A stretch of 64,000 nucleotides of DNA from Meandrina meandrites (taxonomy: Eukaryota; Cnidaria; Anthozoa; Scleractinia; Meandrinidae), in the NCBI GenBank assembly GCA_963693305.1, contig OY855903.1:23512255-23576254 (forward strand). Direction: 5' to 3'. The notes under the pieces were generated by a model that saw only the letters and a list, made by a program, of their open reading frames with translations, was not told the origin of the DNA and ran no database searches. Position 1 is the first letter of the stretch, and each line of letters starts with the position of its first letter. The position numbers and the translations under genes were made by a program. Of the stretch, positions 22,201 through 35,700 are shown one piece after another.

Positions 22201-23700
22201 AGTTTGAACCCATGACCCTCCAGGTATTAGGTTCTTATGTGTATATGTCCTGCCATAACTGCAAGGCTCAATACGGTATATCGAAATGATGAACGTGAGT
22301 AAATGATTACGTGGAATGGTGACTTGGGTAAAGTGAAATAAATGAAGAAGCATTCTCAAGTCGAATTACTCGGAAAAAGATTTGTTGAGCCCACCAATGG
22401 GAGTTGGACCCATGACCTTCAAGATACCAATTGGACACTCCAACCACTGACCTATGGGGGACTCATGGTGAGCGAGATCATAAACTGGGTTCTTACCATA
22501 CCAGATAATTTTAAAGACAGATCCACAAGAAACAAGGAAGAGGAGGGGTTTCATCTTCATCATATTTTGAGCAACATAGCTCTTAGAGATCACGAACGAA
22601 AAACTGTTAAATAAGATGAGCAAATATTCTACCTATTCCATTCCTCCTCAAATGGGCTGCCAGACCAGCTGCTTGAAACTCAGGATCATTAGCTTCTTTC
22701 CATGCAGCAAACTGCTCACATGTGATGCCCAGGTGCTGGTCCTCCCACTGTCAACATTAAAAAAAAATAGATGGCCAGTTGGATAAAATAGTATTTTCAA
22801 AGAGAAACATGCTGAGAAATGCAGCTCCACTACTCTCATTCAAGTGTGTGTTTATTTTCACAGATTCTGTCTCCAGATTCTGATAAGTTTTTTTTGTAAT
22901 CGCTCACAAAACAGTTACATGGCACTACAATTACAAAACTTACGTTACAAGAAAACTACTTAATACAGTAAACTAACAACGGTAACAAAGTGCACGTTTA
23001 AAAGGAAAAAACAAGGTATTAAATACAGCACAAATAAATTTTTTACAGGTATTTTGAGATAGATAACAATTAGAAGAGTGAGAAATGAAAAATAAAAGAG
23101 TGTGAATGGAAGAAAATAATTAAGTGTAGTTAGTTAACTAGCCTTGTGATGTTGTTTTACAAAATTATAAAAAAATAATTATTATCCTTTAAATAGTTTT
23201 TTTGTTACTTTTAGATTCTGACAAGTTATTACACTGTAGAATGAAATAATGAAAAACAAAATGTAAAGCTATTACCTGTCGTTTACATTTGAAACAGGTG
23301 AATTGCTGACAGTGAGGACACATCATCCTTATTTGGTCAGGACGTTCATTAATGAATCCTGATGAGCACTAAACAAAATAGGAATCAGAAGGTGTTTTCT
23401 TATCAAAGTAGTAGAGATAACCTCTGACATGGCAGAGCTCGAATGTCAGCCACCCTCTCTCTCCCTTGTAAAACAGTTTGCAAAAACAGTGTAAAGGACA
23501 GTGATTGTTATTGGACTTATTACACATGTTTTATCTCAGTTTCCATAGCAAGGAGTGACTAGGAGTGCTACTATTTTACCATGGAAAGGATATGAGTCTA
23601 TCACAGATTACCTCTTAGTGCTTCAACAATGCACCAGTAGCCATTTATACTCCTTGCTAAAGAGAGCGGCACTGTGCAGAGGTGGCAGAATGTTTTGAAA

Positions 23701-23750
<50 letters not shown>

Positions 23751-26700
23751 GGGCATACCCCTACTCAAATTTCTCAAAATGTCCTCTGCATAGTTCATTG
23801 GCACAAGCAAACTTCTTTGCAGTCGGAAGTGTCCAGTCTATCATTAATCAATTTGTGACAATGCACATAAGTAGGCAGTTGTTCAGACTATCCTGCTTCA
23901 GAATGTTTCTTAGCTAGTTCTTGAATCATCAGAGGGCAGAAAATGTATGCTCTGAGACTGAATATTTTGCCAAACAAATTTTATGCTAAGCTAGCAATAC
24001 TTTCGGCATTGAAACATGCCCCTCACCCTAGTTTACGACCTGGCCCTGCACCACCTGCACCCCTGCTCCGCAGGCTATCCTGCGAGTGTGAGACAGTGAC
24101 CCAGTCTGTGCTCAAACCAGTGAGCTGCTTAATCATAGTCCAATGTGCTAACCATTGCGCCACTGCATGCAGTGCATTGCTTCAAACAGAACTGGACATT
24201 ACCGCTTTAAGAAAATTGGGTTGGGGCTCAAGGCAGTCAGCCATCCGCTTTGCATAATTCCCAGTGGTGTGTGAGAAGTTAACAAATATACAAAAGGATG
24301 GACAGACGAGCGAAGGAATAAAAGGAATAAGTTAATAACAACAGGAAACTTACATGTGAGCACCACCTGAAGTTCGGTTCCTTCATAAGTGTTCTATCCC
24401 GAAGCTTTCGTTGAAACAAGTCATGCATTTCATCATCAACCAGACCACGAATCTGCACAGGCGAACATCAAACAGACTCAGCTATAACAACAACAGCTAC
24501 AACAGTCTATTCCATCTGCAAATATAAGCCCCCCCACCCCCTCCCCCCAAGCCCTCTTAAAAAAATAACCCCACCTGAAAGGGACCTTGAGCAGCTTATT
24601 TTTCGGAATTTTATTTTATTTATAAAGCACTTTCCCTGTGGCCCCTGTTCTCTAAATAATTCTTACTATGTTTTACAATTCCTGTCAAGTTTTAATACAG
24701 AAAAGAATATACTAGGAATTTCATAATGAAAGTGAGTGCTGACTATAGGGATTAATGATTACACTACACTATTTTTGAAGTTTGGAGCATAACAGCAGCA
24801 AAGAGTGTTCAACATTGTTTAACAGCGTATGCAGTGTTTAACAGTTTTTAAAGCGTAAAGAGTAAAGCCTCGTCCAAATAAACAAAAGAGATGTCAGATT
24901 GAATGCACCCGACATCACAGAGGGATCACATAATGTTGATCTCTTTTCCTGGGCTGGTTGGAAAAAATGGAAAAAAATCTGGCTAATAATGTTATTAACA
25001 TCGTCCTTTAAACAAGTATTCGACATTGAATAGTATGAACAGCTAGACTTGTAAAAGAAAAAGCGGAAGACTTCATAAACACTGGCTAGCATTAGATTAA
25101 AGTGTCACCGCTCATAATGTGTAACTTTCGCTGCTCCTGAAATATTTTTCCCCAGACTGTCAAAAAATGTATGGACATTTTTGTTTACAATGCGTCCATT
25201 AACAAAGCAGCGTTCAATAGCATATTAAATGTTCAACACCAGTTTAAGTAACAATCAAAGAAAAAAAAAACAGATGAATCCATATCTCCCTAAAAATCAA
25301 ACAATGGTTTCGCGAGCAAATATAGCAGAATTTACACAATCAAATGCCGCAAATTGTTACTCAGAGCAGCTTGCAAAAGTGGGAAAGTCACATAAAATTT
25401 TGCTTTAAAATACCCCCAACAATATAATGGTGTTCAACAGGGTATTAAAAGCTGAATAGTATTAAAAGTTTAATTGTAGAACTTAGCAGACGCTGTTCTC
25501 TATATCCAAAAAACATCGCAAGCATTTCTGTAACGTTACATTATAAGCTATTATATGGACCTTTTGCCGTGACTAAAAGTATTAAAGTGTACTTTCGTAG
25601 AGCTGCTTGAAAATCGGCGCAAATTTCGGTTAACAATGGTTCTAACAACAAAGAAGCTGATTAAACAGTATATTCAGTTTTCATCGCTATTCATAGGTAG
25701 AATAGTACAATGTAGCAGATGACATTTACATATCTCCCAAAAAATCAAACAATTATTTACCAGTTTACTGTAAACTTTTAATAAACGCTACTTCACGCAA
25801 TCCTATGACAAACGGTAATTCACGCAATCGTATGACGTAATAAAAACAAACAGAATCGTCAGACCGCATGCGCTGAATCTGACATCCAAAATTTGGCTCC
25901 GAACCGCATATACAAAACAGGATACCCAATATACACAGGATTACCAGAATAGTGTGCTGCCTCGCTAAGGTGAGCCAGCAAATATATGGGTTTGGCTCCT
26001 TTATTTGTAAAAGATGCTGAAAGGTTAGTAACTCAGCTTACCATGATATCAAAATTATTAAAATATTCTGTAGCCACAGCCTCGTCGTCCAAATTTTCCG
26101 GTTTTCCACAAACTGGGCATACAAGGTGCATAATATTCTTGTCTCTTATTGTTATGGTGATGTACTGGGAGACGCATTCTTGACAGACACGATCTTGACA
26201 GTGAAGGAATGTGATCATCTATGAAGAAACAATATAATAACAATAATTGTTAGTATAATATTATACATTACATAACAATTTCACCAAACTAACTATTTCA
26301 AAATTTTAATCCTTTTCTTTCTTTGAGCTAAAAAAAGTTAAAAAGTGCAGGGCTGTGCCCGGGTGCCTCAGGCGACTAACTTTTGCCTTTGGGCGACCAG
26401 ATAATCTTATTTCTTTAAGGTTTTTGCTGGGCACCCTGGATCTCATAGTTTAGAACCTTGGGGCTCCTTGTAATATCTCTTTGGAGCACAGCCTTGAAGT
26501 GATAACATCAATCATTCCAAATATCCATACATTGCTATCAGGATGGCCAAGAGATAAAAAGAATAGCATAATGGAATGTATTAATAATATTCTTATACTT
26601 GTCATCATTGTCATTACAAAACAATGGAAAACAAACTATTATCACCAACATTATTTAACAATTTTCTATTTAGTAAATAACTGTGTTTTTTTAAGCCAAC

Positions 26701-29700
26701 TGATGAGGTTGCAATATTTCCAGAGTGATAAACCACACAAAGATCATTACAGAAATCATGACTACAGACCTGTTCACTATGAGGAGTAAATTCAGCCAAC
26801 ATGATTGATAAAATGGCATAGGTGCAAACACTATATTAAGCATAATCATCCAACAAATATTTTGCATGTGATTGGTCTAAACACGTCACATGATGCAGCC
26901 AAAACTGGGGAATATCACATGATGTTCCCCAGTTTTGGAACTCTCCGATTTACATTCGCACGTTTAGCTTTTATCCCGAGTAAATTGTTAAAATGAATCA
27001 ATCTCAATACTTTGAGCAGACTAATAATATTTTGAGCACTGGCAGATTTTCTTTGACGTTTAAAAGCTTTTAAAAGGTCTCCCAAAATGCGGCCTTCTAA
27101 AAAAAAAATATTTGAAGGATAATAAACACAATAGCAGCCATTTAGATTAAAAAATATGCATGGATATTTGTCCTTGGACATTATTTGTTCCTTGAAGCTC
27201 ACAGTTTTCCTCGAGCTTCGCTCTCGCAAACTGTTCGCTTCTCGGAACAAATAATGTCCACTGACAAATATCTGTGCATATTTTCACGCCAAATGGAGGC
27301 TATTGTTTATTTATGGTACTACTATAAACAATTATTTAATAAACTTGACTGCTCTTGGAAATCATGCACTGCACGCATAACCAGCAGATATTTTACTAAT
27401 CTGTACATAGGTTGTGCTGATTCCCAGAATTAACAGTAGGCTCTAAGCCAATGAGAAGACAGATAGTGACTACAATGTATAATAATGGCACTAATTGTGG
27501 CAGTATTACAGACCTTCTTTTGACTCATCACACAACTTGCTGAGCAAATAGAAAATATAGCCTGTGTAAGAGGCAAGTACAAACCTTGTTCATTGGAAAT
27601 TCCCCACAGCACAATGGGCACTCTTGTTTCAGATAGCGCAAAGAACGTTGAAAATCCCCACAATTTCCTGCTGCTTCTACAGAATCATCCACTTCATACC
27701 CCATGTCTATCAGCTTGATAACAACGTCTGCCCTTCCCCAGGATGTAACACCTTTCTCAGCTAGAACAGCTCGAATGCGCCGCTAAATATAAACAATTAA
27801 TACATTAAACCAAAAAATATAAATGGTTGCACACAATAAACAGGACTGCTTGAGAAACTGTAAGTTGACAGTTACCTGAGTTTCATGAATGAAGTGATCA
27901 TCAAACTGTGCCATCAACTAAATGCAGCCATGAGTGCAAATTCTATGCAGCCAATCAAGAGCAGGATCACTCCACCTGTCCTCCATGTATTTAGTGTAAA
28001 TTATATATTAATTTTTTCAACTGCTGCTAATAGCTTACTTTAGATGATCGATTTGATGATTGAGTAATTAACTCCAGTGTGAACCCACAAGTATGAATGA
28101 TTTTCATTGCCACCCATGGATAAAATAATCACTAAAAGCAGAGCCACATTACTTACATCCCTATCTTGGCCTACGTCTTTCACAATGGCTTCAAAGTTGG
28201 TTTTGTCTTGAGGGGTTTGACTATCTGACTGTCTTGTCAAGGCCATGAACACCTCTTCCTGAGTTGCACTGTCTGGGAGGCAACTGTTTAGCACTCTTTG
28301 AAGCATTGGCCGCATTGCCATTTTCTCAAGTTTGAGTATTGCCTTTTCTGTGTCTCCTTCTGAGGTATCTAGAGCATTTATGCAATCTGTTTTGGCATAA
28401 ACTCCTGCATGTTGTAAGTCTTTCACCTACAAAATGCACAGTTACAATGAAGTTAGAAAATAAATATTTGAAGTATACTTTTGGATCTTTGTGTGGTCCA
28501 TCTGGTAGGTACACCTTGCAGGTATGACATAATGACCACTGTACTGTCACAGGGTCTGCCTGGTGTGGTACTCTTATATAAGGGCTATATAGGTATGTGC
28601 CGTGGGATAGGGTATGGCCTTTGAGGTTTGACGTCCATAAATAGGGTATCAGTTTTGCTCCTATTGGCATTGTGTTCCCAATGTGATCCTTAGATAGTCT
28701 GTACCTAAAAATATATGCCCAGCTAAACAACAAAAAAATGGTCTGTTAAAACTAACCCGTACGAAACCAGCAGATCTGCAGCAGATCTGTAACAGATCTG
28801 TTTTGCCAAAAACAGATCAACAGCAGACTAACTTAGCGTCTGCAGAGTCTGTTTTCAGTCTGTGCAGATGCAGTGCCAAAATTGTCTGCAACGATTTTCC
28901 GCTGCAGACGATGAACAGATCAAAAACAGATCTGCAGATAATCTGTTAAGTCTGTAATCAATCTGCAACATGCATGTTGGAATTCAAAGCTCCAGGGTTC
29001 TCGTCTGCATGACCAATGGTGTTACACACAGTATTGAATAAAATATTTCTACACAGTTCATTTGTATGTCGAACCGGATAAATAGTCTCAATAAATGTTA
29101 AAACCAGTAATTATGGTTCACACGATGCATAATATTTATTGTATTTCATTCGACATGTTGAAAAAAGCGAAGGCGGCAACGCTTACATTATAACTTTTTC
29201 TCCTTACCTTTAATTTAAACGTACGTGTTGTTCCGGAATATTATCAGTCGCCACTTCATCAAGTAAAACAAATTCGGGGACACGAAACGCTATCTGTTTG
29301 GTTAGCGAGCAGTTTGTTTGATTCATGCGATCGGCTATGTTCACCGAAGCCCAAAAGTCTGCCGCTGTCTGTTGTTTCTTGCAGTGCCTCCTCGAGTGTC
29401 TTCCGTTTAAGTTTCGCTATTTTGCACTCCAAAGTTTAAATCAGTTTAAGGTCGGAAGAGTGCACATGATTTTGCAAAAATATATATTTCCAAACAAGTC
29501 GTAAAAATTTTGCATGCGTTCCTTTCAGTTGGATTTTCGTGACAACTCACAATGAAATGTGATCCCCGCATATGAGACCGCGCTTCAATTTAATTGGTCA
29601 AGTTTGGAAAACGTAATCAGTTTTCTGCTTGTAAAAAGAGCTGACCGTTCTAAACTTGACTGTTTCTTTAAGCGGGAATGATGTCTGTTTATTCATGTGC

Positions 29701-32700
29701 AGTTTAGGTAAAGTTCAGCTCCTTCCTTTTATGCTGGCTGAAAAGTTTTCTCTACGAACAGTGCTTGTAAACAATGTAATTAGCTGCAGACATCTTTACA
29801 CGTACATCGGCCCGTGCTGGAATGCGAAGCAACGTCTGTCCTGAAATGTTTCCATCTGTGTGATGTTCTTGAAACAGTTGTACGTGGGAAATGAGTCTCA
29901 TCAGCGACTGTGTTTAGCTATAATTTCATTACCACAAGATATGGAACAGGCCAATGATCGGTCAAGTGAAAGGTGAGCAGTGTTAAACAGTTTGTAGCTG
30001 GATACCAACTAAACGAACATGTTGCATTTGTACACAAAGATGGTCTAGCAATCAGGACATGAAAATCGCATCCTATATATTATTTTTTTACTCGCATGTA
30101 TACCACAACAAAGAATAACTGTAACTTTCTTTCAACTTTCTATTTCAAGTCAGATTCCTTTATTTACATGTAACTGTAGAGACATGGGAATATTACAATT
30201 TAATAAAGGGTTGTAAGTTACAGCGTGTACATGTTTGTATTGAAGTTGTCAATTTTCCTTTTGTTCCTTTCATTTTACCAATTCAATTGCAAAGTATTCT
30301 TTTTAATTACAATTAATGTAGAGTAAAATATTTTGAGGCTGCTTTTTCTAAAGAAGAATTCATGTTTTTTAATGCTCCAGTTCAAACGAGAAATCTGTTG
30401 TGTGACGTACAGTGTACTCCAAAATTAATTGCTTGATTGGTGTAATTCGTCTGCTTTTTGTCTGCTATTCAACAGACAAATTGCAGATCTGCAGGTCTGC
30501 AGACATTTTGCAGATATTCTGCAGATATTCTGCAGGCATTCTGCAGACATTCCGCGGATGATCTGCAGATAATCTGTAGATGATGCGAAGACAATCTGCA
30601 GATCTGCTACAGATCTGCTAGCAGATCTGTAACAGACTATAAACAGATCTGCCGGTTTCCTACGGGAAACTATCTGTTCGAGTATTAGACATAAAGTGAT
30701 TTTATAACAATTTGTGTTTTGCCATGCATGGTTAGCTGTTATTTAGGTCATCATGCATGCAACTCTTCTCCTCCCATTGAAAGGGTACCAATTTTTCATT
30801 TTCTTTTTCCTTAAATAGGGTCAGGGTTTAAGAACCTTTGCGGCACACCCCTATCTGAAATTTATGGGAGTATCCCACCCCAAGGAGAATCTGCCACAAA
30901 AAACATCTGTCTCCCATCCTTGCCATAACCTTGGTGATGCAGCCCTTGTAGCTACATGTAAATGACAACAGCAAAAGGTATCTGTTGCCTCTAATAAGGC
31001 AACACAGTGGCTAAGGGACAAACACCCCTGGAACCCCATGCTGAGAAACTGGGTTTGGTTCCAATCCCCTTACCATGTAAAGAAGTAATGATCATGGAAA
31101 CTGGAAAAAGTTGACCCTATTTTCCACCAGGAGAAAGAAACTGAGAAGACCCATTACAGAAATGCTGTTGGTCAATTTTAATTTTGGTACAGTCTGGTAT
31201 TTCCTGTGTTTTATATTCATTACCACACATTACCACACACCAGAACAAACCCAGATACCAAATTGTACAAAGGGTCAAATTGAACCACAACACATACATA
31301 TAAGTTATGTGTCAAGAAGGTGCACTATATGATTAACAGACACATTTTGTTGAAGGGCACAATACAAGGACTGAAGCAGAGAATTGAATTTTCTGTATTA
31401 CATGCAGGGCTGTACATTGACCATTATTTTGACCACTGCACTTCCCAATGGCTTCAATTCCCTGCCAACAGACTCCATAGACCAGAATAGGATGGAAAAA
31501 AATCAGCACACAGAGTGAGCTGAGTGCAGTCTGGGTGGGAAGATCTGGGTGGGAATACTCTTGGCTTTTTGATTTTCGGGTTTTACCGTAATAAACCACC
31601 ACTAGGGTGCCAGTTTGTAGCTCAGCCAGTTTCAATATTGTAAAATAATCACACAGCTGTTACCTTCTTTTTTCTGTTTTCCACACACTTATTGACTGCT
31701 CGAGAGACTTCCCCTGTGCAGTCAATCAAGGCTTCTCGCACCTCCTCTGGGCTGATGTTGCCAATTTCTTGTGAGTTTTCTGGTGTACTCAGTTCTAACA
31801 TAACTCGATGTATTAAATCATACCAACTGGTCTGCAGCCAATGAATGGGGCCTTCACGATCTTCACAGCCAAGCACTGATGCAATGTTCACCTCTTCTGC
31901 TGTAAAACCCTCTCTTTCTGCTTTCTAAAAATACAAAAATAAAATTAATATTGTCGCAACTCATGATTGTGGGTAAACACAAGCATTCAATAACCCAAGA
32001 CTAGAATTTTTTCATTTTCTTGAGTCAAGAAACCTTGTGATTTTATGGTATTTCTCAATCAGTTAACAGCCGACTAATGCATTTGTTATGATTTAAATCT
32101 ATTTTTGTTTAAATTTTTTCAAACCAGTTTGATTTTTATTTCCCTTTGTTTCAGGAAATCGGACAATGAAATGAAATAATAAAAAAATAAAAACTTTTTA
32201 AAACAAATCAAACCACAACACATACAAGTACCCAAACTGCATGTAGACCTGACGTCAGGACAAGATATGGTATCATGGGGAAATCTTCTGGCCATAAAAA
32301 TGTGAAGACTTTAGGTTACGTCAACTTATCTAATTAATAAGCCTGTATCCTAAATTCAAGTACAGTGCAGGTTGCCAAAAGCTTTAGTTTGTAAATTAAA
32401 TATTTTAAACAAGCAAACTTCTACTATAATTTGATTTGTATTTACTTTCAGCCATTCAACATAGCGTGCTCCAGCTATGTAAATCTCCTTTTGATGCCTT
32501 TGTATTGCGTCATCTGCTGGTGGTGCCCAAGCTGTAGTAGGGGGTGTCTGAGGAAAACCAGTGCTGAGAGGGTGTAGAAATGAATTACCAATGGGAGAAG
32601 GAAATGGTGCTGCTGGATTCATCTGTGAAAAAAAAATTACAATAATTGTTAGCAACAAACATCATTACTAACAGATTGCAAAGATTCCTGCTTGTGAACT

Positions 32701-35700
32701 TCACACTTTCAGTTTCCAGAACATTTTTGAGTTATTTTTTTCCAAAAAAATAACTCTTAGTCGGCATGAAGACGTATTTGGCTATTAAGTGGATGGATGG
32801 TTGGGTGGATCATTCATGTATGTATTTCACACCAATCAGATTTGGGATTCTATGAAGGACCAATCAAATTGCGGCTTGTATATATGGATCGTTTTTATGA
32901 ATATTTGTTTTGGGTTCAAGGTACAGCCATTTTTGTTTTGCTATAGATTCGACCTTATTGGGCCGTGTTGGTCTGAAGTCTCTATTCCAGTTCTTGATTT
33001 TTATGTAGCTTTGGGTGAGAACATTGTGTGTGGGTTCTGAAACCGAAAAGTGTTTGGAAATTTGATGGTGGTGAAGGTGATTCTCTCGGTTTACCGAATC
33101 AACTAGTTCAGTTGACGACAGAATATGGGTATAGTATTTGTTGACCACTTTATTTTAAAATTTATGATGTTTTTGAGTAGAATAAATATGTGTATGTAGA
33201 ATAAATGTTGTGACTTCAATTTTTAATGTCAGTGTTGTGTGTTTGCGCAATGTTTTGTTTTGGTCCCCAAATGGGAACAAACTGACGCACTGTGGGTTGT
33301 TTGTAAGGGCGAGTGTTAAAGAAATTAAACAAGAAATCTTTGAGATTCTAACCGCGCGGTGTTTAAACTGTTTTCTCTCAGTTAAAAGTATAGCATTAGT
33401 AGTTTTCCTATTAGTAGGAGCTTTGGCTAAGTAATAACACGAGCGACCACAAATCTCTCAAGATTTTCCCCCCAAATTAAGAATAATGTAATTGTAATAG
33501 GTCGAGTCATGTGCGTTTATTTGGGTTCGAGAGTTGCCAAATAATTGGTATTTTCATGAGGTTGGAATGTGGCCGAAGACGGTTCGACGTTTCCTGCTTC
33601 GGAATAGTAGGACTTCACATGGGCGGTCATGAGTTATTTATTGTACGAACGTTTGAAAAGCTCATGACGTGATGATGTTACAAGGGCACGTTTTGTCTGC
33701 TCGGCAAATATTAAATTAGGTGTTTTGACAACGTGGTTGGATGGCACAGCAAGAGAAAATCATCATTTGTGCCGCGAGTGAGGGCCGTAGGAAGGTATAG
33801 TAGTCGTTGTGTGAGTCTCGCATTTCAAGCTTCGCATCCGATTGTTGATGGTTATCTTTAGTAGTACGGCGGTGCAATGCGGTTATTTCCATACCAATGA
33901 CGTAATGCTTGTAAGTGTTTACGTCGGCCAAATTTATTTTCTTCAGATCTCTGAACTCGCCTCGATGAAACAGCCAAAAGATTCACTTCAACTGGCTAAA
34001 CCGACAAGAAATAGTCGCAAAATTGCAAACAAATTAACGACCGTCGCTTCTGGCGAAATAAACATGCAAAGTAAACATAATCTTGTTTGTCACGTACCGA
34101 AACTGAAAGCTGCAACGTCAGCGCATTCCATGGCTGGCGCAATACCTTTTTAGTGTATTTAATATTCCCAATGCAAAGCGGTTGCAGTTACGTTTACTCA
34201 TAGGCAAAAGAAAAAAAAAGACAGCCAGCTTTTTGGTAGTCCCCTTAGCAGCCGTTGTTTGGGCTCGTCACGCAAAAAACAACGGCTGAAAAGAAAACTA
34301 GCTTTTTGGGTGTGCAGTCAAGCGTGTCACACAACTTCATCAACAGCTATTTTAAGCACGCCCGTGGGAATATCGGTACTGATGCTGTTACGCTTACAAG
34401 TTAGGGCACGTTTCTGTACCAGTGCAAGTAAAATCGTCACGTGGTTTGGCCGAAATGCACTGGTGACTAGAGTTGTTTGTTTCTCGCGTTCGTCGAAAGA
34501 AACTCGCCCTTGCTTGCAGAAAGGTTTCTGTTTTTTATTGATGATGAAAATAATGGAGCCATTTCAGAAACCCGAGAATACTTTGTTCTTGTTCCATCTG
34601 GCTATTCGTTTGCAATTTCTGGGTCAATTTGGCTTTCTTAGTGAGCGTGTTTGCGATTTTGTGATAATGTTTACGGTAAATGTTGTCAACAGTTTTCAAT
34701 CCATGTTCTGATGTACTTAGCGGTTTTCTTTCGGCTTGGAATGAAAGGGGATGGATAGTTAAACATCAAGGTAACCTTAAAAGTGACTACCAGATATTTT
34801 TTTCTGTTTACTTTTGACGAAATTACCGACGTATTTTTTGTCTTCAACAGTATGGTTCGATCGATCGGTTGCACACCATAGTCATATTTACAAGGGAAAG
34901 CAGCCTAATTTTAGAACATTTGCACAATTTCTTTTTAAATTGTTTTTAAGTTATTTTTCCAAAAAGTAGCTCTTAGTCGGCGCGATGGACCGTGCACATG
35001 CACCATGCACAAATAGCTCAACCCATGAAATAAACCATCCCAACAAGACTAACACCCAGTTCTACCCCAAGCCACCCAATCAATTGAAAAAATAACTCCT
35101 GCACGCTTAGCGTGCATATGTTTCAGTTGGGTGATTAGGTTAACCCTCAAACCATAACAACCCCTCCCCTGAAACCTGACTAGCTTATTGACCCTAGTTT
35201 CCAAACAGAGAAGAGAAAATGATGATGAACAAGAACCTTTAATCCTCCAAGCCTGAGTATAACAAACATCTTTCTTCAGGCACTAGTTTTTAACCATCCG
35301 ATTGAGAAAACTGAGATTTGAAACTAAGAATTCCATATTGATAAGTACCTATATATGCACTTCACAGAATGATCTGAGAAACGAGTTTAACTGGTTATTG
35401 AAGTAACAACCAATAAGATTTATGCAGTAAAACAACAGGTTGTTTGTTGTTTTTTGTTCTACTGATCTCTTGAAGGGTAGAGAGCCATTTACATGAGACC
35501 TTGCAAGAGCTGCTACCGGACCCGTTTTAAAGGAGCTAGGTCACAGGGATTTTAGAGATTTTTGGTCTAAACTTTTCTGAAATTTGTGGTAGGCAACTTA
35601 ACCCATGAAAAATGTTATTTTTGAACATCTTAAGGAAGATATTACCTTAATTTGTGGATACTGCTAAAAGTATTGATTTTTTGAAGCTGCGTGGAAACAA

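Noticed and set aside
23601..23917. Open frames over the TG/G repeat
   Set aside because: The protein would be poly-Pro/Thr-His or Cys-Val/Gly from a microsatellite.
34259..34711. 150-residue open frame inside HOIP intron 9
   Set aside because: No recognisable domain, opposite strand to HOIP, and it begins within inverted CAGCCGTTGTT repeats; treated as chance.
32735..34985. LTR retrotransposon bounded by direct repeats
   Set aside because: The repeats are only ~40 bp and no gag, protease, reverse transcriptase or integrase frame lies between them.
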